Below, piece by piece: positions 62,029 through 64,000 of a stretch of DNA of 64,000 nt. The notes below the pieces were generated by a model. That model was not told the DNA's origin. It ran no database searches and was given only the letters and a program-made list of their open reading frames with translations. The first letter of the stretch is position 1. Every line of letters starts with the position of its first letter. A program made the position numbers and the translations under genes. The stretch comes from Spongilla lacustris (taxonomy: Eukaryota; Porifera; Demospongiae; Spongillida; Spongillidae). The stretch covers positions 9,575,484 through 9,639,483 of the forward strand of contig OX442421.1 of NCBI GenBank assembly GCA_949361645.1, in the 5' to 3' direction.

Positions 62029-62688
62029 TGTCATTGTGTGGAGCTCACTGTTCAGGTCTACATACAAAGTGTTGTGTAATGCATTGCATACTGTTAGTAT
62101 AATTGTCGTTGGATCACTTTAGATCAAATTTTGCAATTGTCAGAGAAGTGTTATACTTAAGCAAATAAAAATTCCAGTTGCACATGCCATTTGATCCCAG
62201 CCAACCCCTTGTCTTTGTGAGGATTATTTTAATTATGAAGGATGAATCATCCTTTGACTTCACATGCTGTTACAAGTATCGTTTCTCCTTTTCATAGCCA
62301 AAGGGCAAAACGTTTCCTGTTCTCTCAAATGTAGTTAGTAATTCAAAGCATGATTAGAGTATAATATGCAATTGAATGCAAAACGTTTTGGCTATGAACA
62401 GTTGAAAAGTTTTAAAACCCTTTTTAAAGAAGTGTGCATGTAATAATGAGACTTCCCCCTCCCCCATTGGTTAGGTGCATTCCATAAGTGATAATTTTAT
62501 TGCAATCATGCTGTAAAAGAGTAATTTAAAAATCGCTTTTTGGCCTGCCTATTAATCACACTGCCACATCTTGGATGATATATCATACTGATCTGCTGTA
62601 TATTGTATATCACAAACAATGCCTCAAAAAGACTACAATATAGGGGTTAGGTTAGGGGGTATAAATTTGTACAAACAGTCTCCAATAA
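62029..62688. other. Convergent 3' spacer after EIF3H
   Basis: 660 bp including the EIF3H 3' UTR and probably the 3' UTR of the minus-strand gene ending at 62689. No gene is seen. Confidence 0.5.
62164..62169 (+). terminator. Polyadenylation signal AATAAA for EIF3H
   Basis: Canonical hexamer 136 nt after the EIF3H stop codon. Confidence 0.6.
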
Positions 62689-63023
62689 TCACTGTGGTTT
62701 TGGAATCTTGCTCTTGACAGCTGATTTAGGAACAGGAATCTTGCCCTGTTGTGGCACTACTCTCTTCTTGCCAGGAGTAGGGGAAACAGCTGTGGCTCTG
62801 GTTGGAGGTGGTTCTAACTTGTGGGCGTGCTTCACAGGGGTGGATGGAGTAGAAAGAGTCCCCTCCCGCGGTGGTGTGTCCTCATGCTCCTCAGGGCTGC
62901 AGCAGGCCACCACATGCTCTTCAACAGTGGACCTTTTTACACTTCTGACTGGCGGTATCGCCTTACTGGTGAACCCAGCCTTGGTCAAACCTAGCCCTAT
63001 GTCAGTGGTGGTACGTCCTTCAG
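62689..63023 (-). CDS. Last exon of an unidentified minus-strand gene
   Basis: The minus-strand frame runs from an acceptor (tctctcag just above 63023) to TGA at 62689-62691, about 111 residues. The sequence is basic and Pro/Ser/Thr-rich with several TP sites and ends GKIPVPKSAVKSKIPKPQ. This resembles tails of microtubule-associated or cytoskeletal proteins, but no family can be named. Upstream exons would lie beyond the 40-bp array or past the window edge. Confidence 0.5.
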
Positions 63024-63049
63024 CTGAGAGGGAGAAAGGGCATGGGTGA

Positions 63050-64000
63050 AATGAAACAACCCAAGGAAGGGGAGGAGGGTAGAAAAGGGGTTAATATTAA
63101 GGAAGCGGGAGGAGGGTAGAAAAAGGGTTAATATCAGATTATTAAGGAAGCGGGAGGAGAGTAGAAAAGGGGTTAATATTAAGGAAGCGGGAGGAGGGTA
63201 GAAAAGGGGTTAAGTATAAGAAAGGAAGGGGAGGAGGGTAGAAAAGGGGTTAAGTATAAGAAAGGAAGGGGAGGAGGGTAGAAAAGGGGTTAAGTATAAG
63301 AAAGGAAGGGGAGGAGGGTAGAAAAGGGGTTAAGTATAAGAAAGGAAGGGGAGGAGGGTAGAAAAGGGGTTAAGTATAAGAAAGGAAGGGGAGGAGGGTA
63401 GAAAAGGGGTTAAGTATAAGAAAGGAAGGGGAGGAGGGTAGAAAAGGGGTTAAGTATAAGAAAGGAAGGGGAGGAGGGTAGAAAAGGGGTTAAGTATAAG
63501 AAAGGAAGGGGAGGAGGGTAGAAAAGGGGTTAAGTATAAGAAAGGAAGGGGAGGAGGGTAGAAAAGGGGTTAAGTATAAGAAAGGAAGGGGAGGAGGGTA
63601 GAAAAGGGGTTAAGTATAAGAAAGGAAGGGGAGGAGGGTAGAAAAGGGGTTAAGTATAAGAAAGGAAGGGGAGGAGGGTAGAAAAGGGGTTAAGTATAAG
63701 AAAGGAAGGGGAGGAGGGTAGAAAAGGGGTTAAGTATAAGAAAGGAAGGGGAGGAGGGTAGAAAAGGGGTTAAGTATAAGAAAGGAAGGGGAGGAGGGTA
63801 GAAAAGGGGTTAAGTATAAGAAAGGAAGGGGAGGAGGGTAGAAAAGGGGTTAAGTATAAGAAAGGAAGGGGAGGAGGGTAGAAAAGGGGTTAAGTATAAG
63901 AAAGGAAGGGGAGGAGGGTAGAAAAGGGGTTAAGTATAAGAAAGGAAGGGGAGGAGGGTAGAAAAGGGGTTAAGTATAAGAAAGGAAGGGGAGGAGGGTA
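63050..64000. repeat. 40-bp purine-rich minisatellite to the window end
   Basis: After a few divergent units (63050-63220), about 19 nearly identical 40-bp units (aaggaaggggaggagggtag plus aaaaggggttaagtataaga) run off the window edge. The array probably lies in an intron of the minus-strand gene. Confidence 0.97.

Overview
The window is animal nuclear DNA, not microbial. Genes are split by short GT-AG introns (down to about 47 nt) and carry metazoan families: an AP-2 transcription factor, the NRBP pseudokinase, an HNK-1-type sulfotransferase and CARD adaptors. Single-copy orthologues, compact spacing and the CARD family suggest an early-branching invertebrate, most likely a sponge, but the lineage is an inference. 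Exon models were built by hand. Nearly every junction was checked for splice consensus and phase, and the recognised proteins come out close to the usual length of their families.

Layout. (1) 337-1543 (+): last three exons of a PLA2G6-like calcium-independent phospholipase A2. (2) 2592-11422 (+): a 1512-residue protein with an N-terminal CARD, an unnamed conserved module, proline-rich tandem repeats and SH3-like domains. (3) 11574-16260: transposon debris, with a near-perfect 230-bp-arm palindrome, a broken RLE-type LINE and a second reverse-transcriptase fragment. (4) 16639-20470 (+): a 592-residue paralogue of gene 2 with the same CARD, module and intron phases. (5) 20608-25909 (+): EIF3E, 13 exons, 446 aa. 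(6) 26027-36322 (+): a ZC3H7 (RoXaN)-like zinc-finger protein, 17 exons, 1710 aa. (7) 36641-37361 (-): a 170-aa single-pass membrane protein with a C-terminal PDZ-ligand sequence. (8) 37441-38654 (-): HNK-1-family carbohydrate sulfotransferase. (9) 39368-48238 (+): NRBP pseudokinase. (10) 48552-53612 (-): AP-2 transcription factor. (11) 53940-56851 (+): MRPL15. (12) 57832-60241 (+): PITHD1. (13) 60329-62028 (+): EIF3H. (14) 62689-63023 (-): last exon of an unidentified gene, then a 40-bp minisatellite to the window end.

Two genes encode eIF3 subunits and one a mitochondrial ribosomal protein (translation). The ZC3H7-like protein probably acts on RNA. The two CARD proteins look like a duplicated adaptor family, plausibly in innate immune or death-fold signalling. 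No operon-like functional cluster is evident, although several gene pairs lie head to tail with only 79-137 bp between coding regions.

The introns are very rich in minisatellites. At least twenty different tandem arrays (unit 17-51 bp) sit in introns, most with a private unit sequence, plus long CA/TG, CCCT and poly-G tracts. Most long open frames in the window lie inside these arrays and are not genes. The most interesting items are the CARD-plus-module paralogue pair, the ZC3H7-like protein whose four fingers all lack the third CCCH cysteine, the giant palindrome carrying a coding start, a hAT-like MITE with a clean 8-bp target duplication, a frame break or 32-nt intron in NRBP, and a gene set that recalls human chromosomes 8 and 22.
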